Source: Pirellulales bacterium (GTDB lineage: Bacteria > Planctomycetota > Planctomycetia > Pirellulales > JALHPA01). Taken from it: 64,000 bases of DNA. The translations under genes and the position numbers were made by a program. The stretch covers positions 248,001-312,000 of the forward strand of contig JANRLT010000021.1 of the NCBI GenBank assembly GCA_033762255.1. The letters run 5' to 3'. The stretch's first letter is position 1. Each line of letters opens with the position of its first letter. Under the pieces are notes generated by a model that saw nothing but the letters and a program-made list of their open reading frames with translations, was not told the DNA's origin and did no database searches. Shown here piece by piece: positions 1 through 9,068 of the stretch.

Positions 1-1492
1 CCGCCTCCATGATCTTTTGTTCGGTCGCCTCAGCCCGGGTAAATTCTCCCGTCAATTCCCCTTCGCACAGAACTAATATCCTGTCGCTGACGGTTAATAA
101 CTCTGGTAACTCGCTGCTGGTCACGATCATGGCCATCCCCTGCTCCGCCAACCGGTCCAGCAGACGATACAGCTCGGCCTTGGCCCCCACATCGACCCCG
201 CGGGTTGGATCATCCAACAGCAGCACCCGCGGTTGGGTCAAAAGCCACCGTCCGATAATGCATTTTTGCTGGTTTCCCCCGGACAACGTGGTGATGGACG
301 CCTCTGGCCCGGCGGTTTTGATACCCAAATCCGCAATCTGCGACTGCACCGCGGCTAATTCCGCGGCGGGATGAATCAGACCCGCCGTGGATAATTCGGC
401 CAGGCGGCACAGAGAGATATTTTCCCGTACGCTCATATGGGCAAAGAGGCCCAGGCGTTTACGATCCTCGGTGACCAAGGCCATCCCCGCCCATTTGGCG
501 GCGGCGGGATCGCGAAAGCTGACGCGTTGACCATTGAGGCGAATTTCTCCCGCAGGGGGGGTGGGACTGGCGCCAAACAGGGCCTCCAGCAGCTCGGTGC
601 GGCCCGCCCCCATGAGTCCGGCTATGCCCAGGATTTCCCCTTTTCGCAGCGAGAAGCTAATATCACGCAGCCGCCAGCCGCGGGCGTGCCCCGGCCAGGG
701 AAGTGATAGATTTTGGACTTCGAGCATGACCTGACCCAGCGCCGCCGAGGTGGGCCGCAAGGCTTGTTCGATCTCGCGTCCGACCATCAGATGGGCAATC
801 GCGCGGGGGTTGGTGTCGCGGGTTGGAACCGTTTTTACAAATTGGCCATCCCGCAGGACGGTTATTCGGTCGCTTAAGTGAAAGACTTCTTCCATCTTGT
901 GCGAGATATACAATATGGTGACCCCCTGGCGGCGCAGCTTTTCTATCACGCGATAAAGGCGGGCGACTTCCGCCTCGGTCAGGGCGCTTGTGGGTTCATC
1001 CATGATGAGGATGTCGGATTTGAGCGATAACGCCTTGGCAATTTCCACCAGTTGCTGGTCCCCGACGCGCAATGTTCCCACCAGCGCCCGGGGAGAAATT
1101 TCGCAATCGAGCTGGCCCAGCAACTGTGCAGCCTCCTGGTCCATCAGCCGCTGATCCAACAGCCCCCAACCAAAAGTTTTTTCCCGGCCGAGAAAGATAT
1201 TGGCCGCGACGGAAAGTTGCTCAACCAGGTTGAGTTCTTGGTGAATAATACTGATACCGGCGGCTTCGGCGTCCCGCGTCCCGCGAAAGCGCGCGGTCTG
1301 GCCACGGATGACCAGTTCCCCCTCGTAGACGGGATAGACGCCGGAAAGTATTTTCATCAGCGTGCTTTTGCCCGCGCCGTTTTCCCCCATGATGGCGTGC
1401 AGTTCACCGGCCTCCACATCGAGGCTGACATTGTGCAACGCCCGCACGCCGGGAAATTGTTTGCCAATCGCGCGAATCGAAATCAGGGACAT
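1..1492 (-). CDS. Sugar ABC transporter ATP-binding protein (RbsA type), 3' end cut by window edge
   Basis: Reading from ATG at 1492 gives about 497 residues without a stop before the window edge. RbsA-type proteins are usually about 500 residues, so only the last few codons are missing. It has two ABC modules. The first carries Walker A GENGAGKST (residues 36-44) and a Walker B ending LIMDEPTSALT. The second has the degenerate loop GLMGAGRTELL and the signature SGGNQQK with LLLDDPTRGVD. This asymmetry is typical of the CUT2/ribose class, where one protein holds both nucleotide-binding domains. It should power the permease and binding lipoprotein encoded upstream on the same strand. A gap of about 270 bases holding repeats separates it from the permease gene. 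The sugar cannot be read from the sequence. Confidence 0.95.
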   Translation of the reverse strand, partial: MSLISIRAIGKQFPGVRALHNVSLDVEAGELHAIMGENGAGKSTLMKILSGVYPVYEGELVIRGQTARFRGTRDAEAAGISIIHQELNLVEQLSVAANIFLGREKTFGWGLLDQRLMDQEAAQLLGQLDCEISPRALVGTLRVGDQQLVEIAKALSLKSDILIMDEPTSALTEAEVARLYRVIEKLRRQGVTILYISHKMEEVFHLSDRITVLRDGQFVKTVPTRDTNPRAIAHLMVGREIEQALRPTSAALGQVMLEVQNLSLPWPGHARGWRLRDISFSLRKGEILGIAGLMGAGRTELLEALFGASPTPPAGEIRLNGQRVSFRDPAAAKWAGMALVTEDRKRLGLFAHMSVRENISLCRLAELSTAGLIHPAAELAAVQSQIADLGIKTAGPEASITTLSGGNQQKCIIGRWLLTQPRVLLLDDPTRGVDVGAKAELYRLLDRLAEQGMAMIVTSSELPELLTVSDRILVLCEGELTGEFTRAEATEQKIMEA

Positions 1493-1560
1493 AGGCGGGC
1501 AATGAAAAAATTAAGAATTAAAAATTTAAAATTCAGATTTGGGAAAGAGATAAGACATTA

Positions 1561-1574
1561 GCGTACATGTACGC
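1561..1574. promoter_or_regulatory. Perfect 14-bp palindrome, possible operator
   Basis: GCGTACATGTACGC is a perfect inverted repeat with no spacer. It lies about 70 bases upstream of the ABC ATPase start, inside the gap between permease and ATPase genes. It could bind a dimeric regulator; nothing else identifies it. Confidence 0.35.
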
Positions 1575-1604
1575 ACAGTGACTGCAATCCGACCGTAGCG
1601 AATA

Positions 1605-1732
1605 CCGCCGATACCAGCGGCGGCTTTACTTTGAAGCTTACGGGATTCCGTATTCCGTCGCGCTCCGCTGCGCGTCGCGGCTAACCGTCTCTCGTCTCTC
1701 GTCTCTCGTTCCGCCGATACCAGCGGCGGCTT
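1605..1732. repeat. Two identical hairpin repeats flanking a 7-bp microsatellite
   Basis: The 19-base hairpin CCGCCGATACCAGCGGCGG (6-bp stem, 7-base loop) followed by CTTT occurs at 1605-1623 and again at 1711-1729. Between them lie three tandem copies of GTCTCTC (1687-1707). Both copies sit between the sugar permease and ATPase genes of one operon. They may act as internal processing or attenuation hairpins, or be copies of an intergenic repeat family. Confidence 0.6.
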
Positions 1733-1764
1733 TGTGTCCGTTTTCCCCACTCCCTCGGCTCCCC

Positions 1765-2952
1765 TTACCCCTCTCCTCTGACTTTTGAACCGCGCGATTC
1801 CGCAATCGCCCAGGCCACCAGTAATACCCCGACGATGCCTCCCACCACCAGGCTGGCCACGGTTTGCTTGACAAAGAAATAACACACACAACCGGCCAAG
1901 AACGCCAAAAAGGGGATGGTGGCCCAGCCGATGCTATCGCTAAAGAAGCGCCGGGTGAGTCGATCGCGCTGGCTAAAAGCGACCGCCACCACAACGACAA
2001 TTCCCACGATAAGCCCCTCGTAAACCTTGGAATCGCTCACGATGCGGCCGATTGCGTCAATCACGGTGCTCAGAAAAAGACACCCTAAGACCACTCCGGG
2101 AATCGTCCCCACGCCCCCCTTTAAACTGCATCCCCCGATGACGGAAGCGGCGATGGCGTTAAGCTCATAACCGACCGCGTCGATGTCGGGCTTGGCGGCG
2201 GAGGTTTCGCCTAAATAAAAGATCCCCGTGACACAGGCGGTGAGGGAGCCGAGACAATACGCCAGCCACTTGAGCCGGTCGGTGGGAATGCCGCTCAGGA
2301 CCGCCGCTTGTTCGTTACCCCCCAGGGCGTGCAATTGCCGGCCTAACTTGCTACGACTCATCAAAATCCACAAGACAAGCGCCAGGCAGACAAAGGTCGC
2401 GCTCAGCACGGTAGGGCTGCGGAGAATTTGGCGAATCCACTCCTCGGAAAAATTGACCTGCCCGCTGCCGTCGATTTTGGCCAAACCCCGGGCCAGGCTG
2501 CGCAAACCCACCAGGGTGGCCAAAGTCGCAACAAAGGGTGGCAGACCGACGCGGGTAATCAGCCACGTGTGAAATGTCCCCACAAATAACCCCAGGACTA
2601 GCGTCCCCCCGATCGCCCCGACGAACGCCCAGGGGGAGATATCGATTTCATTACTGGCAAAACCGGTGGGGTCAAATAATTTCATCAGGCAGGCAAAGAC
2701 CGTGGCGGCCAGCGCGATCATGGCCCCGCTCGAAAGGTCGATTCCTCCCGCAATGATTATAATCGCGGCCCCCATGGCGAATATGCCCAAGAGGATCGTG
2801 TCTTGCAGGATTTCCCAGGCACAGACATCAAAGCTGTACCAGTATTGAAGGTTTTCGCGATCCGCGATCAACGTTACCGCAATTACCCCGATCCACGCCA
2901 GCAACAATTTCAGCTCGATCGACCGCCCGGCGCGCCGCAATAAATCACTCAT
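1765..2952 (-). CDS. Sugar ABC transporter permease (RbsC type)
   Basis: This 395-residue integral membrane protein of the BPD_transp_2/RbsC family forms the channel of a CUT2 sugar importer. The family loop GGIDLSSGAMIAL lies near residue 68 and the conserved GGCSLKGGVGTIPG near residue 265. Hydrophobic segments are spread along the length, consistent with 8-10 helices. It is somewhat longer than the usual 320-340 residues, with a C-terminal extension carrying further hydrophobic segments. Its ATG overlaps the stop codon of the upstream binding-protein gene (ATGA at 2949-2952), so the two are almost certainly translated together. Confidence 0.93.
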   Translation of the reverse strand: MSDLLRRAGRSIELKLLLAWIGVIAVTLIADRENLQYWYSFDVCAWEILQDTILLGIFAMGAAIIIIAGGIDLSSGAMIALAATVFACLMKLFDPTGFASNEIDISPWAFVGAIGGTLVLGLFVGTFHTWLITRVGLPPFVATLATLVGLRSLARGLAKIDGSGQVNFSEEWIRQILRSPTVLSATFVCLALVLWILMSRSKLGRQLHALGGNEQAAVLSGIPTDRLKWLAYCLGSLTACVTGIFYLGETSAAKPDIDAVGYELNAIAASVIGGCSLKGGVGTIPGVVLGCLFLSTVIDAIGRIVSDSKVYEGLIVGIVVVVAVAFSQRDRLTRRFFSDSIGWATIPFLAFLAGCVCYFFVKQTVASLVVGGIVGVLLVAWAIAESRGSKVRGEG

Positions 2953-4070
2953 GAATCGGTCAATCCGTATTTTTTAAGCCAGGCTTGAAAGTCGGGCAGG
3001 GTTAATAGCTCGACTTGGGAAATGGGAGTATTCAATTCTTTGAATGTGTCCGCGGTCAGGGGGGAGCCTTTTTCCGGGATCACCACTTTTAAGCCGGTAT
3101 CCTTGATATTTCCCCCCTCCGCTCCCAAATTGGGAAAAATTTCCTTAATGGTCGCGTCATCCTTGTTTAATTTGGCATAAGCCGCCTTGACCGTCAGATA
3201 CCCCATCATAAATGGGTTTTGAACCACCATCACATCAATGTTCCCTTTTTGCATATGGGTAATGGCGTTGGCCTCGGCGTCAAAGGTCGCCACCGTTTGT
3301 TTGCGGTCGGGACCACCCACCTCATCGGCTATCGCGGGGGCGTTGTACGACCAGATCCCGACCAGCACCCCCACATCGGGATGCTTGGTCAAGACCTGCC
3401 GCACATTGTCCCGCGCGATCTTGCGGTCGGAATTGTCCAGCTTCCGCTCTAGTTCTTGAAATCCATCTCCCATTGCCGCCTTAAATCCATCCATTCGTTC
3501 TACGGCGTTTTGCTGTGTGTCCACGCCCACGAATTGCACATAAGTATTATTTTTGGGTTGCAGATTCTTAGCCGCTGTTCCCAGCACCTGTCCCCCTTTG
3601 ACATTGTTGGTGCCAATATAAAAATCCCGCAGATGCTGTTTATCTTTGGGCAGGTCGCTATCAAAGCAGATAATAACAACCCCTTTCTTTTTCAGCTTTT
3701 CCAGTTCTTCGGCCAGACTGGCGTTTCCCGCGTCAATGGGAGAGATTCCCACGGCGACAATATCGTTGCGGGTGTAGTATTTTTTTAGTCGATCGACCTG
3801 CCCTTGGCCCGTGCCGTCGTTGTTGTCCATTTCGGCGGTGAAGTTGGCATCGGCCAATTTGAGATCCGTGACGGCATCCTTGATGCCCGCCCGCGCCGCA
3901 TCCCAAAAAGTGGATTCGGTGTTATTCAACAGGACAATCCGTTTCGTTGTCGCGCCGCCGGCCTGGTTGTTATTGGGGGTTTTTTCCCCACAACCCGCGC
4001 AAGGAAGAATAGCCGCGAGCAACCCGAGGGCGATTAAAAATTCACGACGCAACTGCAAGCCTGATAACAT
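2949..4070 (-). CDS. Sugar ABC transporter substrate-binding lipoprotein (RbsB type)
   Basis: The product of 373 residues is a periplasmic-binding-protein-like lipoprotein. It starts MLSGLQLRREFLIALGLL and has a lipobox-like CAGC, so it is probably anchored after export. The body carries the type 1 periplasmic sugar-binding pattern: IVLLNNTESTFWDAARAGIKDA at the first strand, VGISPIDAG, then IICFDSDLP and VATFDAEANAI. I chose the ATG at 4070 because GGGGGGAA lies just upstream and the signal peptide starts there; an in-frame ATG at 4121 would add 17 unlikely residues. It is the first gene of the importer operon and overlaps the permease by 4 bases. The ligand is unknown. Confidence 0.93.
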   Translation of the reverse strand: MLSGLQLRREFLIALGLLAAILPCAGCGEKTPNNNQAGGATTKRIVLLNNTESTFWDAARAGIKDAVTDLKLADANFTAEMDNNDGTGQGQVDRLKKYYTRNDIVAVGISPIDAGNASLAEELEKLKKKGVVIICFDSDLPKDKQHLRDFYIGTNNVKGGQVLGTAAKNLQPKNNTYVQFVGVDTQQNAVERMDGFKAAMGDGFQELERKLDNSDRKIARDNVRQVLTKHPDVGVLVGIWSYNAPAIADEVGGPDRKQTVATFDAEANAITHMQKGNIDVMVVQNPFMMGYLTVKAAYAKLNKDDATIKEIFPNLGAEGGNIKDTGLKVVIPEKGSPLTADTFKELNTPISQVELLTLPDFQAWLKKYGLTDS

Positions 4071-4580
4071 AATTTCCCCCCAGAAAAGAAAGGCTCTGAG
4101 CTGGTGTATCACAGAGGCCACGACTATCCACTAAAACGGCTATCCACTAAAAACGTTGACAACTCACTAGCTGTCGCATGGCCAAAAAAATCCGCCCCCG
4201 CCATGTTCGTAAACAACACGTTTTCCCGACTTCCCAGTGACGATTTTAGCTAGCAATGCCGCGTCAAACAAGTAAAGGAATGCGTCTGTTGTGTGAGAAT
4301 TCTTGCGCTCCTGGGGGAATTCACCACACTCCCCGGGGCGACCCCGTTCGCGCCAAAACACCAAAATTGGGCAACCGTCACATTTTACCAAATCCCGCGG
4401 TGGCATCGCTGCGCTTGAACTTTTTACAGGAATTTCGTCGATGCTGCTTAAGCGGCAGCGCCCTTCGCGCGCGTTTTATCCTTGTTCCGCCGTCCTGATT
4501 CCAGAAATGGTCGTCGCAGCCGTCAGTGGCAGTTTTTTGCCGCGCAGGGGCTGTTTCTAGTTTTTTTGCCTAGAACCGAA
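4071..4580. other. Divergent intergenic region, importer operon versus kinase gene
   Basis: About 510 bases separate two divergently transcribed units and should hold both promoters. Short open frames here lack ribosome sites and family resemblance. No tRNA, repeat or clear operator was seen. Confidence 0.5.
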
Positions 4581-5588
4581 ATGCCAGCGATGCTAGCCGC
4601 TCAACCAACCTCGACTTTCCCGCGCGGAATACAGCCTGAAAGCCCTTCCCGCGCACGACCCAACACCGGGCTGGAGAACGAGCTTTCGCAACTCGGACCC
4701 TGGAAACTGGGAAGCGTCCTCGGCCGCGGTGCCTGGGCGACCGTGCGGCTAGGATGGCAAAATCACGCGACCCTGCCCTACGCTATCAAAATTTTACGCA
4801 CGGAATGGACCGACCACCCCTGGGCCTTGTCTCAATTTCAACAAGAAGCCGAATTAGGACGCCGACTGAATTGTCCGCATCTGTTGCCCATTCTGGGGGG
4901 TGATTGCCGTCGGCACCCGTATTATCTGGTCATGCCTGGCTTGCGGGGAGAAACCCTGCAACAACGGCTCTCTCGATCGGGGCCGTTATCCCCCGCCCAG
5001 GCCCTGGGAATGGGCCGCCAGGTCGCCACAGCGCTGGGTGTAATCCATCAGGCGGGATTTGTGCATCAGGACGTAAAACCGGCCAATATTTGGCTGGTCC
5101 CCAATGGTCACGTCACTTTATTGGACTTGGGTTCTTGCCAAGAGATTGTCCCGGCGACTTCCGTTTGGGAACGGCCCCTTATTGGGAGTCCGGCATATTT
5201 GGCCCCCGAGTCCTTTACTACCAGCCAGGGCATCACTCCGCAAAGTGATTTCTATTCTCTCGGTGTGGTGCTGTATCAAGCACTTTGTGGGCGTTCGCCG
5301 TACCCCTGCAATCATGCCGATTTGGCAGATGGCCCAGCGACGGCTCGCGAATGTTCACCCGAAATAACGGCGATCACGGCTTTGGTGGAGCAAATATTGC
5401 ACTTTCGCCCGATTCCCCTGCGGCAATTACAACCCCTGCTCTGCAGTGCGACGGCGGACTTTATTCAGGGTCTCTTGGCCAAACACCCAGCTCGACGCCC
5501 CTCCTCTGCCGCGGATATCATCGCAACCATCAGTCGCTTGGAACTGGCGGCCATTCAAAACTCAGTCAGCCGGTTGTTGGCGGAATAA
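4581..5588 (+). CDS. Soluble Hanks-type serine/threonine protein kinase, non-RD
   Basis: The protein of 335 residues is little more than a kinase domain. It shows the glycine loop GRGAWATV (from residue 48), catalytic lysine in YAIK (K70), catalytic loop HQDVKPAN (H162, Q163, D164, N169), the metal-binding DLG (D182) and the activation-segment end GSPAYLAPE. The HRD arginine is Gln, so this is a non-RD kinase, often less dependent on activation-loop phosphorylation. No membrane segment or sensor domain follows, unlike most planctomycete kinases. ATG 4581 is preferred over 4482 because the upstream residues are low-quality; a second Met three codons on is also possible. It is divergent from the sugar importer; a link is speculative. 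Confidence 0.88.
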   Translation: MPAMLAAQPTSTFPRGIQPESPSRARPNTGLENELSQLGPWKLGSVLGRGAWATVRLGWQNHATLPYAIKILRTEWTDHPWALSQFQQEAELGRRLNCPHLLPILGGDCRRHPYYLVMPGLRGETLQQRLSRSGPLSPAQALGMGRQVATALGVIHQAGFVHQDVKPANIWLVPNGHVTLLDLGSCQEIVPATSVWERPLIGSPAYLAPESFTTSQGITPQSDFYSLGVVLYQALCGRSPYPCNHADLADGPATARECSPEITAITALVEQILHFRPIPLRQLQPLLCSATADFIQGLLAKHPARRPSSAADIIATISRLELAAIQNSVSRLLAE

Positions 5589-5741
5589 ACTCTTGCTTTG
5601 GGCTTCGGGATCAGAAAGAATATGTTTTAGGCGGTTATTGGGTTGCGTGCGCCGCAATCCATTTTGATAGGCACCGCAAACAACATCTTTTCCGGCTGTA
5701 CCAACCCAGCGAGGCTCTCGATGCATGGCATTCCCCCCCGG

Positions 5742-6626
5742 ATGACGTACGCCCAACCATTACGTCTGTGGCTGGTCCCGCTAATCGCGGGAATAGCCAT
5801 GTTATCCGGGTCCCCCTGCCAGGCAGATGAAAAGCTGGCAGGAATTGCATGTCGATCGGTCCATCTGCAGTTCCCCACCGGCCAGGGGACCGCGTTTTAT
5901 AACGAGGTTACCATCAAAAAGTCCGCGCCGGGAACTTATTTTTGTGTTTGTGGTTTCAACGCCGGTTACTTTGGCCTGCAAGAACTCGGCGATGGCAAAA
6001 AACTCTTGATTTTTTCGGTTTGGGATCCCGGCAACCAAAACGACCCAAACCAAGTGGCTGAAAGCCAGCGAGTGAAACTGCATGACCAAGATCCCCAAGT
6101 GCGAATCGGTCGATTTGGCAATGAAGGGACCGGCGGGCAATCGTTTTATGATTTTGACTGGCAACTGGATGAGACTTATCGCTTTCTAGTAACCGCTCGG
6201 AAGGATGCCGAACGCACCGCCTATACAGGCTGGTTTTATCACCCGGGCGAAAAGACCTGGAAAAAACTAGTCACTTTTTCCACCCTCAAAAACGGCGAAT
6301 TACTAGGGGGATGCTATTCATTTGTTGAGGATTTTCGCCGCAACCGAGTTTCCGCCACTCAGACACGGACCGCCCAATTTGGAAATTCCTGGTTTCAAGA
6401 TGAGCAGGGGCAATGGCGGGCGATTGACAACGCCAAGTTTACCGCTGACTCCAACCCCGCCACAAATATTGATTCGGGCGTGCAAGACAAACAGTTTTTT
6501 CTGAGCACCGGGGGAGAAATCAAAAATACGGGGACACAGCTAAACGACAAACTTAAGTTAATCGAAACTCAATCTCAATTACCGGAGTTGCCTGCGGAAT
6601 TGACCAAATCACCAGTACAAAAATAG
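5742..6626 (+). CDS. Secreted DUF3472 domain protein
   Basis: The product has about 294 residues with an N-terminal signal peptide (MTYAQPLRLWLVPLIAGIAM, cleavage near CQADE). The rest resembles DUF3472: the GFGNEGTGGQS-like element appears as RFGNEGTGGQSFYDF, followed by Y-F-L-V-T-A and GWFYHPGEKTWKKL. DUF3472 proteins are extracytoplasmic and of unknown function, often found with carbohydrate-related genes in planctomycetes and Bacteroidetes. ATG 5721 is an alternative start that would add seven residues. It follows the kinase gene by about 150 bases and may be read from its own promoter. Confidence 0.75.
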   Translation: MTYAQPLRLWLVPLIAGIAMLSGSPCQADEKLAGIACRSVHLQFPTGQGTAFYNEVTIKKSAPGTYFCVCGFNAGYFGLQELGDGKKLLIFSVWDPGNQNDPNQVAESQRVKLHDQDPQVRIGRFGNEGTGGQSFYDFDWQLDETYRFLVTARKDAERTAYTGWFYHPGEKTWKKLVTFSTLKNGELLGGCYSFVEDFRRNRVSATQTRTAQFGNSWFQDEQGQWRAIDNAKFTADSNPATNIDSGVQDKQFFLSTGGEIKNTGTQLNDKLKLIETQSQLPELPAELTKSPVQK

Positions 6627-6953
6627 CTGTTAATGTATTTATTATTTGTAAAAATAGCCTAGACGGTACATGGGTACGGACTATAAAAATGCGTTATTGT
6701 CAGGGTCAACTTACATACAACTTGTAAATCTGCTGAACCAATACACTCCCTTGAAATTGCCGCTTTGAATTTGCCAGTCGCGATAAACTGGCTACCAGCA
6801 ATAAAATCACACCTTTGCGGTTTAACTGATAATTTGGGGCTTTTCATCACGAACTTTGCCATCCGCGATTGAGGCGGGCATTCTGGCAGTGGACCAACAA
6901 GTTGATAGGTGTGCTTGGTGCGCCACTGGGTTTAGGGATTATTCAGGGGAATT
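6627..6953. other. Intergenic region without recognised features
   Basis: This AT-richer stretch separates the DUF3472 gene from the sensor kinase gene. A 67-codon open frame on the minus strand has no ribosome site or family resemblance. GGGGAA directly before 6954 serves the kinase gene. Confidence 0.4.
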
Positions 6954-9062
6954 ATGCTGGAACAGAACAACCTGGCATCGTCTTCGATTCTGGATCAACC
7001 CGCCGAGGCGTGTTTTCCACTGCCGGTTAATTTACATCAACAGCAGTTTGAAACCCTGCTCATTGGTAATAACCGGATTTTAGAATTGATTTTGCAGGGA
7101 GCCGAACTTTCCCAAATTTTGCAAGAAATTGCCAAATTTATGGAGAATCTCGATCCCCGCTGTCGCAGCACGATATTGCTTTTAGATGAGGATAGTCAAA
7201 TCTTGCGGCACGCCGTGGGCCCCAGCCTGCCCGAAGCCTATCGCAACGCGATCGAAGGTATCCACATTGGCCCGGATGTCGGTTCCTGCGGCTCGGCCGC
7301 CTTTCGACGACAAATGGTGATCAGCCGCGACATCCGCCATGATCCTTTATGGGCCAAGTACTTGGATTTGGCGGCGGCGTTTGACTTGCGGGCGTGTTGG
7401 TCAATTCCCATCATGGCCAGTCAAGGACAGGTCTTAGGGACTTTTGCCATTTACTTTAAGACACCCCTGACGCCGACGGATTATGATTTGCGCAATATTC
7501 GGGGTGCAGCGCATTTGGCGGCCTTGGCGATCGAGCATCATCGTTCCCGAACGACACTGGAAAAAAACGAGCGTTATTACCGGCTCTTGGTGGAGCATTC
7601 TTGCGATGCGGTTTGTCTTTTGGACCATCAGTTGCGCTCGATCTATAGTAGTCCCAACGGCGCGCCGCTCTTGGGCTATCCGCCCTACTTTATGATCGGC
7701 AAATCCGTGCTAGAGATCGTCCACCCAGAGGAGCATGAATATGTCTCGGCCGTGGCCAAGGACCTTGACGGGGCGGCTGATACCGTTCGGCTTATTCGGG
7801 TGCGCGTGCGCAATGCCTCGGGAGAATATCGCTGGTTAGAGGCATCGATACGCAAAGCCCCCCCCACGATTGCCCCGGATGCCTTTGTGGTGAATTGGCG
7901 GGACATTACCGAGAAAAAGCTATTTGAAGAAAAACTGATGCGCGGGGAACAGCGTTATGCCCTAGCCACCAAAGCAGGCAAGGCTGGCATTTTGGAACTC
8001 GACTTGGCCGGCCAGCGTGCCTATGTGGATCCAAATATCTGGCAGATTTTAGATTTGGAGGATCCCGGTGAAATCTCCTTGAATGAGTGGCTGCAAGCAA
8101 TTCACCCCGAGGACCAACTCCAGGTGGCAGCCCTCTTGGACCGGATCCAGAGACGGCAATCCGATCAATTTGAACTTGAACTACGGTTGTTGAATCGACA
8201 AGGGGGGACGGAATGGTTTTACTTCAACGGCAGCGTCAGTCAAACCGCAGGTGCGGGATTGCAAATCATTGGCACGGGCACCCAAATTACCCAGCGCTAC
8301 CAATATGAATCACAGCTACGCTTGCAGCGCGAGGAACTCACCCATGCCGCGCGACTCTCCACGCTGGGAGAGTTAGTCGCCAGTATTTCGCACGAAATCA
8401 ATCAACCCCTCTATGCGATCGCCAACTTTGCCAATGCGCTGAACGCCTCGCTGAATCATCCGCCGGACACTAAGGCCGCCTGCGCTGAACAACATAGCAA
8501 ATTGCGGCATTGGGCCCGGCAAATTGCCAGCCAGGCCGAACGAGCGGGCGAAATCCTGACACGCTTGCGAAATTTTGCCCGCAAAAAAACCCAAGAGCTA
8601 AAACCACTTGATCCGCGAAAAGTAATTTTGGATGCGGTAAAATTAATGTTGCCCGAGGCGCGCTCCCGCTCCGTGGAAATTAGTGTGTTTGCCCCCGTAA
8701 AGCTTTCCCGGATCATGGGTGACGCCATCCTGATCCAGCAAATCCTCGCCAATCTGCTGCAAAATGCCATCGAAGCCGAATCCGCACGCACCAGCTTGAC
8801 TGATGAACAGGGGATAAACGTTACGGTGAGCGAGCAGGATGGCCACGTGCGGATCGAAGTCCGCGACCATGGAGCGGGAATCACCGCCGAACAACTTAGC
8901 CAGATCTTTCAACCCTTTTACTCCACCAAGCCTAATGGCCTGGGCCTCGGACTAGCCATCTCGCTTACAATTGCACAGTCGTTGGGCGGCAAGCTCTGGG
9001 CAGAACCATGCCCCGATAAGGGTGCCGCGTTTTTCTTGGCCTTACCCGTCTGTGAAGAGTAG
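6954..9062 (+). CDS. GAF-PAS-PAS sensor histidine kinase (FixL-like transmitter)
   Basis: This 702-residue protein has no membrane segment and is probably a cytosolic sensor. Domains in order: GAF (about residues 45-190, with GSCGSAAF and FAIYF), PAS (about 205-325, ending NWRDITEKK), a second PAS (about 335-455, with WFYFNGSV), HisKA with the phospho-acceptor in ASISHEINQPL (H480), and HATPase with NLLQNAIEAE, DHGAGI and GLGLGLAIS. The HEINQPL pattern is typical of FixL/NtrB-like kinases. Gene order and six-base spacing to the response regulator show that they form a two-component pair. The PAS domains lack obvious haem-binding hallmarks, so the signal is unknown. AGGGGAATT precedes the ATG. 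Confidence 0.93.
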   Translation: MLEQNNLASSSILDQPAEACFPLPVNLHQQQFETLLIGNNRILELILQGAELSQILQEIAKFMENLDPRCRSTILLLDEDSQILRHAVGPSLPEAYRNAIEGIHIGPDVGSCGSAAFRRQMVISRDIRHDPLWAKYLDLAAAFDLRACWSIPIMASQGQVLGTFAIYFKTPLTPTDYDLRNIRGAAHLAALAIEHHRSRTTLEKNERYYRLLVEHSCDAVCLLDHQLRSIYSSPNGAPLLGYPPYFMIGKSVLEIVHPEEHEYVSAVAKDLDGAADTVRLIRVRVRNASGEYRWLEASIRKAPPTIAPDAFVVNWRDITEKKLFEEKLMRGEQRYALATKAGKAGILELDLAGQRAYVDPNIWQILDLEDPGEISLNEWLQAIHPEDQLQVAALLDRIQRRQSDQFELELRLLNRQGGTEWFYFNGSVSQTAGAGLQIIGTGTQITQRYQYESQLRLQREELTHAARLSTLGELVASISHEINQPLYAIANFANALNASLNHPPDTKAACAEQHSKLRHWARQIASQAERAGEILTRLRNFARKKTQELKPLDPRKVILDAVKLMLPEARSRSVEISVFAPVKLSRIMGDAILIQQILANLLQNAIEAESARTSLTDEQGINVTVSEQDGHVRIEVRDHGAGITAEQLSQIFQPFYSTKPNGLGLGLAISLTIAQSLGGKLWAEPCPDKGAAFFLALPVCEE

Positions 9063-9068
9063 CCCGCG

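Noticed and set aside
4256-4560. Two plus-strand frames upstream of the kinase gene
   Set aside because: No ribosome site, no family resemblance; they lie in a divergent promoter region.
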